The notes under the pieces: generated by a model | What the model saw: only the letters and a program-made list of their open reading frames with translations | The model's database searches: none | What the model was told of the DNA's origin: nothing | Assembly (NCBI GenBank): GCA_023213395.1 | Contig: CM041465.1 | Location: 63,805,741 to 63,869,740, forward strand | DNA from: Cycas panzhihuaensis | Taxonomy: Eukaryota > Cycadophyta | Length of the DNA stretch: 64,000 nt | Reading direction: 5' to 3' | Made by a program: the position numbers and the translations under genes | Shown here: positions 1 to 10,592 of the stretch, in pieces | How the letters are laid out: each line of letters starts with the position of its first letter | Numbering within the stretch: position 1 is the first letter of the stretch

Positions 1-2675
1 GCCAGAAGAGAGGGGAAAGACCCAATGAGAAAGTAAATCCTCATGGAGTACTAGGGAATATAGATGGGATGTGTGTAAGTGTGTGATGAGAGGTATCTGT
101 TTGTAAGGGTGGTGTTGGACGGACAAAGGATGGTGGCAAAAGAAGTTCCCACCACTTTATGTCTGAGGAAGTCTAATATCTATGTGTAATAATGGGGTTG
201 AGACTAGTTGTTTATGTATGCAAATGAGAGATAAGTGAGGTATATAAGTGTAAAGATTAATAAATACACTTTTCTCTCATTTTCTCTCAAAGATAAATCA
301 TCACTCTCATTTCATTTTAAGCAAGGGAAGGAGGAAGAAAAGAGACAAACCAATATATCACATAAAGTACACGTCAATGCAATTGAACAAAAAGAGGAAA
401 GGAGATATCTCCTATTGAACTCTCTTTTCTAAAGTGCAAACTAATGTGCAAATGAATGATGTAAGTTAGTTCTCTTTTACCTTATTCCTTTAGGTTCTTT
501 TCATGCAAATATACAAACTAAAGAAGTAATAGAAAACCTACAAAAGGAAGGTGGCATACCTAGAAAGGCGATGTAGTTAAAACAAACTTTTCATCTTACA
601 CCACACCTACTTCTTCTTTTCCTTCTCTTGACGCACGAGAAGCATAGGGGTTTCCTTACCTCCACTAAAACAAAAGGAAGAAAGCAAGAAAAAAAAACAC
701 AAAGGAAAAGGAACTATACAAAGGCTAAAGTGACTAAGGAAAAGGAGGCCAAGAAACATACCTGGATTATTATCGCTTACCCTTCTTCGCAAATGGCACA
801 ATAAATCTACAATCACAAAGTTTCTTGCCCTTTCCTAAGGGGCTACTAGAATGCCAAGCAAATATATGTATATATGTAGTTGTAAAATGCTAAAATGTTG
901 CAAGTTAAAGTACTTTAAGTTAAGTGATCTTCCACCAAAGAACAACTCTACATCTCCCAAGAAACTAACAACACAAGCCAAGGTATAGGGGAGTTTAGCC
1001 TCAGAATGGCTAACCCTCCAATAAGTGCAACTCCATGCTTCCCTTGAATATAGAAAATAGTATGTTGGGATAGCCTAATGATAGCAAATAATAGGGGAAA
1101 CAAACAACACGAGATTTACAAATATTGCCTATGTTGTAAGTGTGCTACGTGTAGAAAATTACAATGTTAGCAAATCCAAGACCTAAGGTGGATGAGGGAC
1201 ACTATTGGTGCTGGAAGAGTTGCCCAAGAGAGACATGCAGGACTAGAAATAGTGCAGTAAGGGGCTACATATGTTGATATCCAACACTAGGCAATTCTTG
1301 GAGATTCCCTGGTAACTCAAGAGAGGCACGTGTGGAAGAGAGGAAAGAGGAGAAGGGGGTTGTCCTTAAAGAGCAGGTCTAGTTAAGTATGGAACCCACC
1401 TTGGCTCCTTTCTCTCACTCTTTAGGATCCTCTCCTGTAGCCTCCTTAGAAAAAACCAGGAGAGGATAGGAAGATGGAGAGGGTAGAAATAAAAGAAACA
1501 GAACACTACCTCATGTATGCACTGAAAAAATAAAGAAAGGAAGAGTGTTCTTAATAATCTAATATATTATAAGATAATTCAAAGGAGAGAAATGGAACAA
1601 CAATGAAATAGTACCTGTTGGACTGAGTAGGGGGTAGGTCTTCCCCTAGAAACAGTAGGAAATAATAGATTTGAGGTGCTTATAGGGGGGTCCTTAGGTG
1701 GATGTTGCAACCTGGAAACAAACTTGCTGGAACTTATTAGAAGGGCATGGAGGTGAAACTTGGAGTAAATCCTTGCTTGAAGGCATTTGTTGGTGAGTTT
1801 GCAATTGCAGATCCAAGCTAAAGAGGGTGGATCTTAGGCTGGAGCATAGGGAACTCAGGTGTTGCAGGGTGTTCCTATAGAAAACTCCTGTGGAAGACGA
1901 AGAAGAGAGAAGAGAAGGTGGAAGAAGAGAAGGAAAATGAGGTTCTTTTTTACTTTATAACTAACCCTAGGATGAATAGATGATTAGGGTTGAGGTGGCT
2001 TGATGGGTGTCGAAGCCACGTGAAAATTTTGCGAAAAAAGTGAAATTTGCCATGGCAAATTTTAAAAAAATATTGGGTGACAATCGCCCCATGGTAAACT
2101 TCACGGTACCGTGAAGTTTACCATGGTACCATAACGTTTTTTACAGTGCAATGACAGAGATAAAATCATGACAAAAGTGGGTGTCTGGGAGCCTTAAAAG
2201 AGGGTACCCTAGGCCTAGGAGGGGCTGGCCCTCTGTCCAGATGGTTGGGGATAGTCTTGTGAGGAGGATGACCTAAACTAGATGGGGTACTGAAGTGGCA
2301 GGATGCCCAAGACACTAATAGCTAGAATAAAGATGAACCAATCACACTTAGTAGGGTTCTAAGGGCTGTGATACAGTAAGGGGTATGATAAATCATACAG
2401 GCTGAGTGGTGCTTAGGACAACATGGAGGTGCATAGGAGGGTTATAGAGTGCCATGGGGATGTATGTCCCACTGATCGTCATAGGATGAAAGAGTAATAA
2501 ACAATATGATCAAGCAACAAATGCAAGATGATCACTCAAATGTATTGGTTAGCCATACAATGAAAGGATGCTTTGATTTACCTTTCTAGAGAAGTAGTAA
2601 AGGCAAAGGATAGAAGCATACATGCACTTACTTGTGTCGACTTTCCAAGAACCCATTCCCAGTATTTAGGAAACA
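1..2675 (-). repeat. T4: LTR of the T family, divergent subfamily
   Basis: The stretch aligns by eye, with many differences and indels, to the T2 LTR at 5999-8607. Examples are the 'agcctcagaatggc' block near 1000 matching 6960-6985, and the end 'cccagtatttaggaaaca' at 2658-2675 matching 8590-8607. The plus-strand end reads CA's complement correctly: in element orientation the LTR starts TGTTTCC. No polypurine tract follows at 2676, so this may be a 5' LTR or a solo LTR rather than a 3' LTR. The other end lies at or beyond the window edge. ORFs inside it (for example 235-432 and 607-816) have no recognisable domain and I regard them as chance. Confidence 0.75.
2089..2126. repeat. Perfect 38-bp palindrome in the T4 LTR
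   Basis: The sequence from 2089 to 2126 is identical to its own reverse complement over all 38 bases, centred on GGTACC at 2105-2110. It can form a perfect hairpin or cruciform. Degenerate forms of the same motif occur at the equivalent place in the other T LTRs (8045-8095, 19026-19070, 30594-30640) and in internal T DNA (10367-10455, 34351-34450). Confidence 0.9.
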
Positions 2676-4961
2676 CCACCTATTACACCTAATAACCAAT
2701 GGTTTCCTCAATAAATTATAGTACACCAAAGGTTTATGCAGGATGGTAACTTCAGGGGTCCTAACTATTCCCCTTACAAGGCTAGAGAAAGTGTGGTTGA
2801 TTAGTGGATTATCTTATTAATGTATTAAAATTCATATTGATTTTGTGGTCTTTCTTACAAACAAGATTCCTTTTACCAAATAAAGTTCAAAACTTTAAAA
2901 ATAAATAAAATTAAATAAAATAAACTAAACCAAAAAAGGGTTTAGAGAGCTCTTATTGTAAAAATTGACCCAAGAGTGATTTTTCTAACTTTTAAGAGTA
3001 ATCTTACACAAGATCAGCCACCAAACACTTATGAATTAAAATAATAGATTAAAATCTACTAACAACAATTAGTATTATAATGTAGTATCAATATCCTTGA
3101 AGAAAATTAAAATATTATCTTAAAAATAATGAAAAAATCTCAAATATAGATTAAATAAATAGGTTAACTTTAACAATTTAAAAACCTTATAAAATAGCTT
3201 CAAAATAGTCTCAAAGTAACTCTAAATTATAGTGCTCTAAATCAACTTTTTGATATTTTAAACCATTCAAAAAATAGACTCATGAATAGAATGTTATTGT
3301 AAAAAAGGTGAAGACACTTCTTTATGGTAAAAGAATGAATGAGGGTTGGCCTTAAGCCCCATTAACAATATAGCCCCTAGTCACTGAGTCTCTCCACATG
3401 ATCACCTTCAAGTAAGAAAGAGGCTACAAAACTCAAATAATATGAATTATAACTAAGTATCTTAAAAACCAAAATTATAAAAAGGTTTTAATTAGATTTT
3501 AAATATGCTCCTTTCAAATCAAAAGGTCACATGGGTGAATAATATGACCATTGGCTAAAGGGAGAGGGGGGGCATATATTTAAAAATAAATTCTAATTTA
3601 ATTAAAGTTATCAAAAAACTTTGTTAAAAAAATAAATTAATTAAAAATAAAACATAAAAAAATATGTAGAACCTGCTAGCATAACTAATAGATTTTTTTT
3701 ATCGATCAAAAATAACTAAAAAATTGATCAATCTAATTAATATCAATGTTACATTGAAATATATATCAAAAAATAAAAAATGTAAATATTAAAAATGTTG
3801 AAAAGAAAAAGTAAACAAGCAATTGGATTTTTAAAAATAGTAAGGCTATGATGCTTTAGAAGATAAGATCTTGCTTTATAAAGGATGAAATTCTGATATG
3901 TCTTCTCCATTATGAAGAAACTCAATCAAGATCAAAATGAATGGTTATGTGATATGGTTTTTCTCAACCAATAGGTAACAAGAGCTTGATAAAGTTAGTA
4001 ATAATATCTTAATCCTTAGACTAAAAAAAGATCAATTAAACTAGAATAAGAAATCTTTGAGTTTCTGCATTGGAAGCTTCTCTAGATTAGTATAGACTAG
4101 AAGCAATATTATCTATTAAAGAGATGCTAGATCACTTGTAAAATATATTGACAGCTAACAATGTGGGAGATTGGATGCAACTTCCTTAATATACAGAGGC
4201 TTTTTTAGAAAAGTAGTAAATGGCCAAGACTGGTCCTAATTGGCTTGGGAACGGACCATGTCAATAACATGAAGAAAATCTTAAATCTAAATACATAGTT
4301 ACTTCTCTATAAGGAGAAAAATGTGGGGATATATGCTTAGATCATCTTAATTATTATAACAATCTATGCCAAAAAAAATAAGGGCAAAGTAGATGCAAAT
4401 GTTGAAAGCCAAAGGATAGTTGAGATTGGTAGTCATTATGGATGGAGTGGAGTTGCAGTAGTGCCAACTACTCGAGAAGCTTTATAATTGATTATTTATG
4501 AGATTACTTAGTACCTCACTTACTTGTTCTATATATATTACATTTGAGACTCACTATAATCAAGTGAATGATGAATAGACAAATCCAAGCAAAAGAGATT
4601 TGCTTGATATTTCTACTCGAATAGCCAAGCATTTTCAAAGAGACATTGTACAAGGTGTTGACGGGCTTATAGTTGCTAGCACTAGACAGATTGAAATAGG
4701 AATAAGTAGTCATAAGAAAAAAGGAGTATATATTAGTGCCATTAGACAAGAGTTGACTACCTAGATTCAAGCACTAAGACAAGATTTGGCAAGAGCAAAC
4801 ATATACCTATTCCTACAAATAATTTGTGCCTGTTAATAATGCAAAAAATGAAATAATATACAACTATCTAAAGTACATATCAAATGTATAATATCACACA
4901 AATACACAATATAAATCAAATATTCTATAGACTTTGTGGGATTTGCAACTTAGTAAACCTT
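2676..4961. other. AT-rich DNA without a recognisable gene
   Basis: About 2.3 kb of AT-rich sequence with many poly-A/T runs. I could recognise no domain on either strand. Because a minus-oriented primer site and LTR follow at 4962-5215, at least the right-hand part is probably the 5' internal region of a decayed copia-like element. The minus-strand ORF 4516-4770 shows no family motif. Confidence 0.5.
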
Positions 4962-4973
4962 GCTCTAATACCA
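4962..4973 (-). promoter_or_regulatory. tRNA-Met-type primer binding site
   Basis: On the minus strand this reads TGGTATTAGAGC, one base from the common plant initiator-tRNA-Met primer site TGGTATCAGAGC. It follows two bases after an LTR end (...CTTCA), the same spacing as in element A (22215-22228). Confidence 0.7.
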
Positions 4974-4975
4974 AA

Positions 4976-5215
4976 TGAAGGTGTGGGGGTTAGAGAAAAT
5001 AAAAATACAAAGTCACATTAAAAAATATAACAAAATTTTTATAAATATGGCACTATTAAAGAACACATGGGGCTTACAAGGCCCAATATATATAAATGAG
5101 ATGTTAGGCAAAACCCAATATCTACCCTCTTTGGTGTTGATTAATACCATTAAAATTTTAATAATAAGTCAGTAGAGGTTGGTTAAAATCAGCTCCACAT
5201 GGCCTAATACTAACA
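4976..5215 (-). repeat. Short copia-like LTR (5' LTR, minus)
   Basis: In minus orientation this 240-bp block begins TGTTAGTATTAGG and ends CACACCTTCA, with TG..CA termini and a tRNA-Met primer site directly downstream. I found no second copy in the window, so the 3' LTR has been lost or lies outside. Assignment to Ty1/copia rests on the LTR length and the primer type only. Confidence 0.6.
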
Positions 5216-5998
5216 CACCCTTTTATAAATTAAAAAGTAAACATTAACCTAATATGAGCAAATAACAAGTCACTTGAGTGTAGTGAAGGGAAGGAATCAC
5301 ACTTTTGAATGCTTATGTTGCTATTAGAGGTGGGTATAAGATCACCCTGGTTCAACTCATAATAACCCTTGACCTAAAAGTAGAGTGATAACAAAGCTCA
5401 AAGATTTATTCTCAATGAGTTACATGACATAATTGATTCTATATGGATTATTTCATTCTAGGCCAGTGGGATCCTATTATTATGTCTTCTTAGAGGGGAT
5501 TATTGAAGAGTTAAGAAAAATTAATAAGAGGTTTCTAAATTTGAGCTATAGATATATGATAGGACAATGACAAATGTGGGATCATTAAATATTTGTCCTA
5601 GAGTCAAGCTAAGAATCCTTCGTAAAAGATCAAACTTTATGAAAGTTTTCTTTTCTTAATAATAGCAAATAAGAGATGAGGAAATAGTAGGGGCATCCCT
5701 CTTAACCTATTCTTTTTTCACAAATTAATCTATTCCATTATTCCCATAAAATTTAGGTCAAAATAGGAAACTACTGATAATGAATTTTATTACAGTGTAA
5801 GGATTATAGGCCATGGCATCATTGACTCTCATAGCCATGCCGCCCTTTAAATTAATTAATTAATTATCTCACTTGACCCAATATAATAAGTAATGAGAAT
5901 CACTCTACTTGATAGGGTTGAGTCCTCTTGTTGGGTTATCAAAAGAATAAGTCATAGTTTCATGAATCCTTCAAATCTCGATAAGTGTTACTAGCTTC
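5216..5998. other. Left flank of T2; no gene seen
   Basis: About 780 bp with no recognisable coding domain. It includes a short (ATTA)n run near 5850 and ends with GCTTC (5994-5998), the left copy of the T2 target-site duplication. The matching right flank resumes at 19579. Confidence 0.6.
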
Positions 5999-8607
5999 TG
6001 GAATTGCATCTACGAGATGGTCTTCTATGCTTAGAAGGGTGCAATAAACTAAGGTGCGGTCGGGCTATAAATAGGACCTTAACAGTAAGAAGGAACACCA
6101 CGCAAGGCATCCATGCACCCGAGTGCGGATTCAGGACCCACAGATGGTGCCCAATTGCCTTAGGGAAATCTTCGGAAAAGGACGTAAGGCGAGGCCTTGG
6201 GTCGTCCCAAAAGAAGAGGCCCACCTACCCCTTGGACGAACGGTAAGAGGAAGAGGGACTCTAGGAAGTTGTGTCATCTCATAGGAGGGAGAAGGCAACG
6301 TGCGAGCAAACGTGTATGAGATACGATGTCCTACGTGTGGACTAGATGGGGTGTAAGGAATGGCTGGCTTACACCTAAGTCCTATCTAGACACGATATAA
6401 ATAACTATAAAAAGAATTTGTAAATGCAAGAATGAGTTCTTTCCCTTTTTGTTTCCTATGTGTTTTTAGCATCTGACGTGTGCATAAAATAAACATGGTA
6501 AAAAAGGACAAAAAGGGGACAAGGAATACCTAAAAAAGAAGCGTGGTTGGGATATTGCGACCTTCTGCTCTTTACACACTCGTCCACTGGAACTTATCGC
6601 ATGGGTGAGGGGTTAGCCGATGATGGTTGCCATGGACGGACGAGGGGCTACCTTACCTTCCCCAATCATGTGAAAGTAAAGCAACAAAAAGAGCAACGAA
6701 GGAGAAACAAAAGCACCACTAGCTAGAGACTAACCTGTCAAGAAGTCTGCCTCCTTCATACTTCCATTACTGCAAACCTTCCAAGCACAAAACAAAAGTT
6801 TCTCCTTCCCGAAAGAGGGGGCTGCCAAATATGCCTAATATATATATGAATATAAGAAGTGGATAATAAATCAAGTTAAAGAAATATTACACTCTACTCC
6901 AAAACCTCCAAGCAAGACTCAAACCAAAGCAACACCAAATAGTAACCAAGATGAAGAAGTTAGCCTTGGAATGGCCAACTCACCCACAAGTACCTCCACG
7001 TAGCCTCAATGGGGGGGAAACCAGGATGTAATGGCTATGCAGGACAATAAATAAAGGAGGTTATAAACTAACAAAATGGTGCATAGATAAACCTAAGAGA
7101 CGAAGTGCTATGGGCAGCAAATCATCAGGTTGGGGCAAGCCAAGGATCACAACCCATCGGACGAGTTTGGGGCTTATGTGATGCCCAAAACCTAAGAGTA
7201 CAGGTCTAAAACCAGTGTGGCAAGGGCTGCCAACACTATTTCATAACTGGAAATAAGCTCTCAATATCCCTAGCATAGCTTGAGAGAGAGGCATGAAGTG
7301 AAAGAGGAAGGAAGGGAAGGGTAAAACCCTTAGGGAGAATGCCAACAAGGTGACTGATCTCGCCTTTCTCCCTTCACCTATCCTTATACAGCCCTCTTAC
7401 ACAACCACCCTAGAGTGAGCTTGTGGGAAATGAGAGAAGAAATACTACAAAATAAGGAGCACTAGGCAAACTCCTATGAAATGCAAAGATAAGAGCAAGG
7501 CATGACTCAACACTGCTGATAAAAGAAAGGGAAAAGGCCAAGAAACTTAAAGGACCATTAAAGGGGTACCTTGTAGTAGAAGGAAGGAGCTTGATTCTGC
7601 CAGAAATTAGGAGGAAAAGCATATGCCAAACAAGCTTTTCAGACCTGGGCTGAAGGGGAGGCAAACATAGATGCAACTCTGAGATCTTGGAGCTTGCTTG
7701 TTGAGATGCTATAAGTATTCTTCCTCCACAATATAGACCTGTAAAAATAGAGCCTGAAGCTGCTGGACCAAGGCTTGATCTGTAGTAGGTATCCTGTGGA
7801 AGAGGAGTAAGAGTTGAGGAGCAGATCCTGTGAAAGTTATGGAGTGAGAGCTACAGTGGAGAGAAAAAAATGAACCAAGAACAAGAACAAATGGCTTAGT
7901 TTTGGGGTTTTATACTTACCCCAACCCTAAACATACGTTTAGGATTATAGTAGGGGTGAGTACCTGAGGGTACCACGTGGCGATTCTATAAAAAGAGCGG
8001 GAATCACCAAGGCAGTTTTAAAAAATGAGTTTAAATAGTCACACCGCGGTAAACTTCATGGTACCATGACAAACTTCATGGTACCACTAAGTTTGCAACG
8101 GTGCATGATCGAAAATCAAAATTAAGGCAGAACTAAAGCCTAGAGCCAAACTGAGGGGTGTGCAGAGGCTGGGCATGTTGGGAGCTCATGCCCAAGTGGC
8201 TGGTAAGTGGCCAACAGAGAGAGACAAGTCTCGGGGAGGGGGGGGTGGTGTCCTATTGTACTAAGAAGGAGACTCAAGTGATGATATGAGTGTTGATGTG
8301 AGCGGGTTGTGACCAATGACGGTGTTTGAGGAGCTGTGGAGGCATTGTAGGTAGCTGAGTGCCATATGGGATGCATGACTCATTGAGGAGTGCCCCATGG
8401 TGGGTTGTCATAGGCTAAATAATATGCAGCAGGCACAAGCAATGTGATTAAACAAAGAAGGTAATGCGATCACATAGGCAGCAAGCAAGTATGCATCAAA
8501 CAACACTCTAAACAACTCTTACCAAGTGATAGCTGAAGGTGAGAAGTATATACCTATGCTTACCTGAGTCAACCCATCTCAAGTCCATTCCCAGTAGCCA
8601 GGAAATA
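5999..8607 (-). repeat. T2 3' LTR (2.6 kb)
   Basis: It pairs with 16987-19578 along its whole length, with substitutions and small indels scattered through. By eye roughly one base in ten differs, so the insertion is old. The element-orientation start has decayed from TG to TA in both copies (plus strand 'aggaaata'), and the end is CA. A plus-strand TATA-like 'ctataaatagg' lies at 6064-6074. ORFs here (5991-6246, 7410-7676, 8140-8376) are duplicated in the other LTR with different breaks and are not genes. Confidence 0.9.
8045..8095. repeat. GGTACC-centred imperfect palindromes in the T2 3' LTR
   Basis: Two adjacent decayed copies of the AAACTTCA-TGGTACC-type inverted repeat, at the position corresponding to the perfect palindrome at 2089-2126. 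The other T2 LTR has a more decayed version at 19026-19070. Confidence 0.6.
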
Positions 8608-8622
8608 TTGCCCCCTTGGCAG
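8608..8622 (-). promoter_or_regulatory. T2 polypurine tract
   Basis: On the minus strand CCAAGGGGGCAA lies directly before the 3' LTR. This is the expected plus-strand primer for an LTR element. The same site reads AAGGGGGTAG in T1 (28243-28252) and CTAAGGGTGCAG in T3 (36263-36274). Confidence 0.8.
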
Positions 8623-8962
8623 CAGATCCTCACTGCTTGGAAGTGTGGTGTGATGGTGAATACTGGCAACTAAAAACTATTAGTAGTACATGTGTATATA
8701 TATAAATCATGAATAAAATATAGACCAAGGGTGTCGACAGGTGTTATGATGAAATGCATGGACAAAGGAGACATAGACGAGGACAACATAGGGGCTGCCT
8801 ATGTATTGCTTGGAAGTCAACCTAGAGATGAAATAAATGAAAAAGGGGATGCCCCCATTGCTAGAATGCAATGGATAATGCAAGGGAAACCAACAGGTTA
8901 GACAAACGAACTAGGAGAAAGGCAGCCATAAACTTGGGCAACGGGTGGGCCAAGCAAGTCTC
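8623..8962. other. T2 region between RNase H stop and 3' LTR
   Basis: About 340 bp of untranslated-looking internal T2 sequence. No domain was recognised. Confidence 0.5.
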
Positions 8963-9385
8963 TCAAAGGCGGTCACTGAGAAGAGGGAGGCAACGCTCAA
9001 GGATGAGGTGAACGAGGCTGTCAGCCTCAGCATTGAGGGCCCAGGGAATATGCCAAACGTCGATGGACTGGAAGCAAGCCAATAGTGACCTCGCAATCGA
9101 TGCCAAGGCTCTCAAGTATGGGCACCGCACCTGGTAAACCTAGGTGAGATGAGACACCACCACTTGGGAGTCACAAAGAAGGATGATGGGTTCTTGATAG
9201 AAATGTAACGCATCAGTGAGGGCTTCAATAATGGCCATGTACTCAGTCTCATTATTGGTTGCCTCAGGAAGGAAGATTCCAAAGCACAGGCAGTCATGCC
9301 CAGAGGAATCATGGAGTATCCACGTGGCGGCGGAAGGACCAAGATTACCATAGCTTCTGCCATCAGTGAAAATGAAAAGAGCCAT
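8963..9385 (-). pseudogene. RNase H ORF of T2 (one stop)
   Basis: A 140-codon reading frame starting MALFIFTDG and ending just after LPLLSDRL. It has one internal stop, TAG at 9140-9142, where T3 has CAG. RNase H motifs are in order: TDG (first catalytic Asp, residue 8), TNNETEY (catalytic Glu, ~residue 47), LLCDSQVVV (second Asp, ~residue 71), and IPWALNAEADSL (last Asp, ~residue 121). All four acidic residues are present. The TNN-x-EY and IP-x-x-x-N-x-x-AD pattern matches the bacterial/archaeal-type RNase HI that Tat elements carry besides their viral RNase H. The frame starts with its own Met and is the same 423-bp length as the T3 copy, so it looks like a stand-alone ORF rather than the tail of a polyprotein. 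Confidence 0.85.
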
Positions 9386-9921
9386 GAATGAGAATGACTT
9401 CCCTGCTGAAAAGAAGTGTAATGAAACTGAAGAAAGAGGCGGGAAGAGGACTCTGTATCACTAGTGCTAGTGGCTATGAAGGGGTACGAAGGCCTAGCAA
9501 TGAGGTGACCTAAAGGCAGGGAAGGCTACCCCACCAACAGGGAAGAAAATGATGAAAAAGGGGACCCAGGGCGCCCAAATTGTCTTAAAGAAGCACAAAG
9601 GGGTGCCCAGCCAGAGGGGACACTCCCTATGGGAGTGCCAAGAGCTAAAATAGGCAGCAAAAATGAGTCTAGGGTGGCAAAATAAGCCAAACGAGTATAA
9701 ACTCAGGCATGCACAGGAGTGGCAAATAAAACGAGATGAAAGGGGCTTTGGCAAAAATAAGCCGCTTGGGGCATCATTAATGCGCCAAAGGAAACGGGTC
9801 GAAAGGAGTCCATAGAGATAAGAAAAGGAACTAGGCCAGAAAGCAATGCTGGCCAGGGCAAAAATATGGTCTCGAAGGTTGCCTCAAGGGTGAAAAAGGA
9901 AGAAGTACCCAACGAGGGCCT
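9386..9921 (-). other. T2 region between RNase H start and the PMD promoter
   Basis: About 540 bp between two divergent ORFs. The minus-strand ORF 9494-9754 resembles the T3 ORF 35038-35238 (shared SRFIC, FG-x-FCH and LIF), but the whole region is homologous DNA in both copies, so this need not mean a protein. No known domain was recognised. Confidence 0.45.
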
Positions 9922-9924
9922 CGC

Positions 9925-9934
9925 CTATATAAGG
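9925..9934 (+). promoter_or_regulatory. TATA-like box upstream of the antisense PMD ORF (T2)
   Basis: CTATATAAGG on the plus strand, pointing toward the PMD ORF. The same box, with the following GGAAAA, is kept in T3 on the minus strand (34881-34892). T1 has a decayed form, GGTTATAAAAATGGG, at 29041-29055. It is antisense to the retroelement and so is not the LTR promoter. Function is inferred. Confidence 0.55.
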
Positions 9935-10093
9935 AAAAATGGATGAAAAGGATTTCATTTTCACGAACTCTCGTACAAAATCCAGAGCTCGTCCCTTACG
10001 CAGCAGAGTGCTACCCCATTTCTGGGACACACAGTAGGAGATCCAGCCATTGGATTAGGGCAAGGAGGCAGCCAGAGCAATCGAGAGGGTGAG

Positions 10094-10123
10094 ATGATGA
10101 CCACGAGACCAGATCCAGTGAGT
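10094..10123 (+). other. Possible first exon and splice donor of the T2 PMD gene
   Basis: ATGATGACC at 10094-10102, about 165 bp below the TATA-like box, reads a short peptide up to a donor-like CA/GTGAGT at 10118. T3 keeps the GTGAGTGGATC block at the same relative place (minus strand near 34690). A matching acceptor ends at 10592. This is inferred from motifs only. Confidence 0.35.
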
Positions 10124-10366
10124 GGATCGCCAAACCCAACCCAAAATCACAATTTAAATTTCAGTGCCTTTTCTGAATTTTTTATGTAGTTTTGGGCCCC
10201 AAAAAGGCGAAAAGTAACCTCTTGGAGTCTGAATCAGACCTAGAAAGAGGCAAGACTAAGGCATTAGGTAGCCCTAGTCCTGGTGAGCCCAGCTGGGCCC
10301 ACCCAAAAGACTGTTTTTGAGTTTTTTTATAGGAAAACCTCCCCTTTTGGGGGGGTGCCATTTGCA

Positions 10367-10455
10367 CCGCGGCAAAGATCGCGGTGTCACAATCTTTGCC
10401 GCAGGGCCCTATTAGACCCGACTAAACTCCACAATACTGTGAAGTTTAGCACAGT
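10367..10455. repeat. Two imperfect hairpins in the putative PMD intron (T2)
   Basis: A GCAAAGAT...ATCTTTGC inverted repeat (about 10369-10400) and a CTAAACT...AGTTTAG inverted repeat (about 10424-10452). T3 has both at 34351-34450, each centred on GGTACC. They are related to the LTR palindrome (2089-2126). Confidence 0.6.
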
Positions 10456-10592
10456 GCGAAGGCAGACTATGGGAAAAAAGAAAAGGAGGCTCTAGGAGTC
10501 TCCAAATCTTAACTAGATAAGGCCAAGGGAGAGCCCTGAGAGGTTGAGGGTGAGGCTGGCTATGGACTGATGTGTTTGATGGCGTCCTGCAG

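Noticed and set aside
5991-6246. ORFs on both strands at the start of the T2 3' LTR, repeated at 16778-17252
   Set aside because: They are LTR sequence duplicated in both LTRs with different breaks, and no domain was recognised.
9140-9385. Copia-type RNase H considered for the T RNase H
   Set aside because: The TNN-x-EY and HIPWALN-x-E-x-D motifs fit the RNase HI type of Tat elements, and copia RNase H in this window (44330-44960) reads differently.
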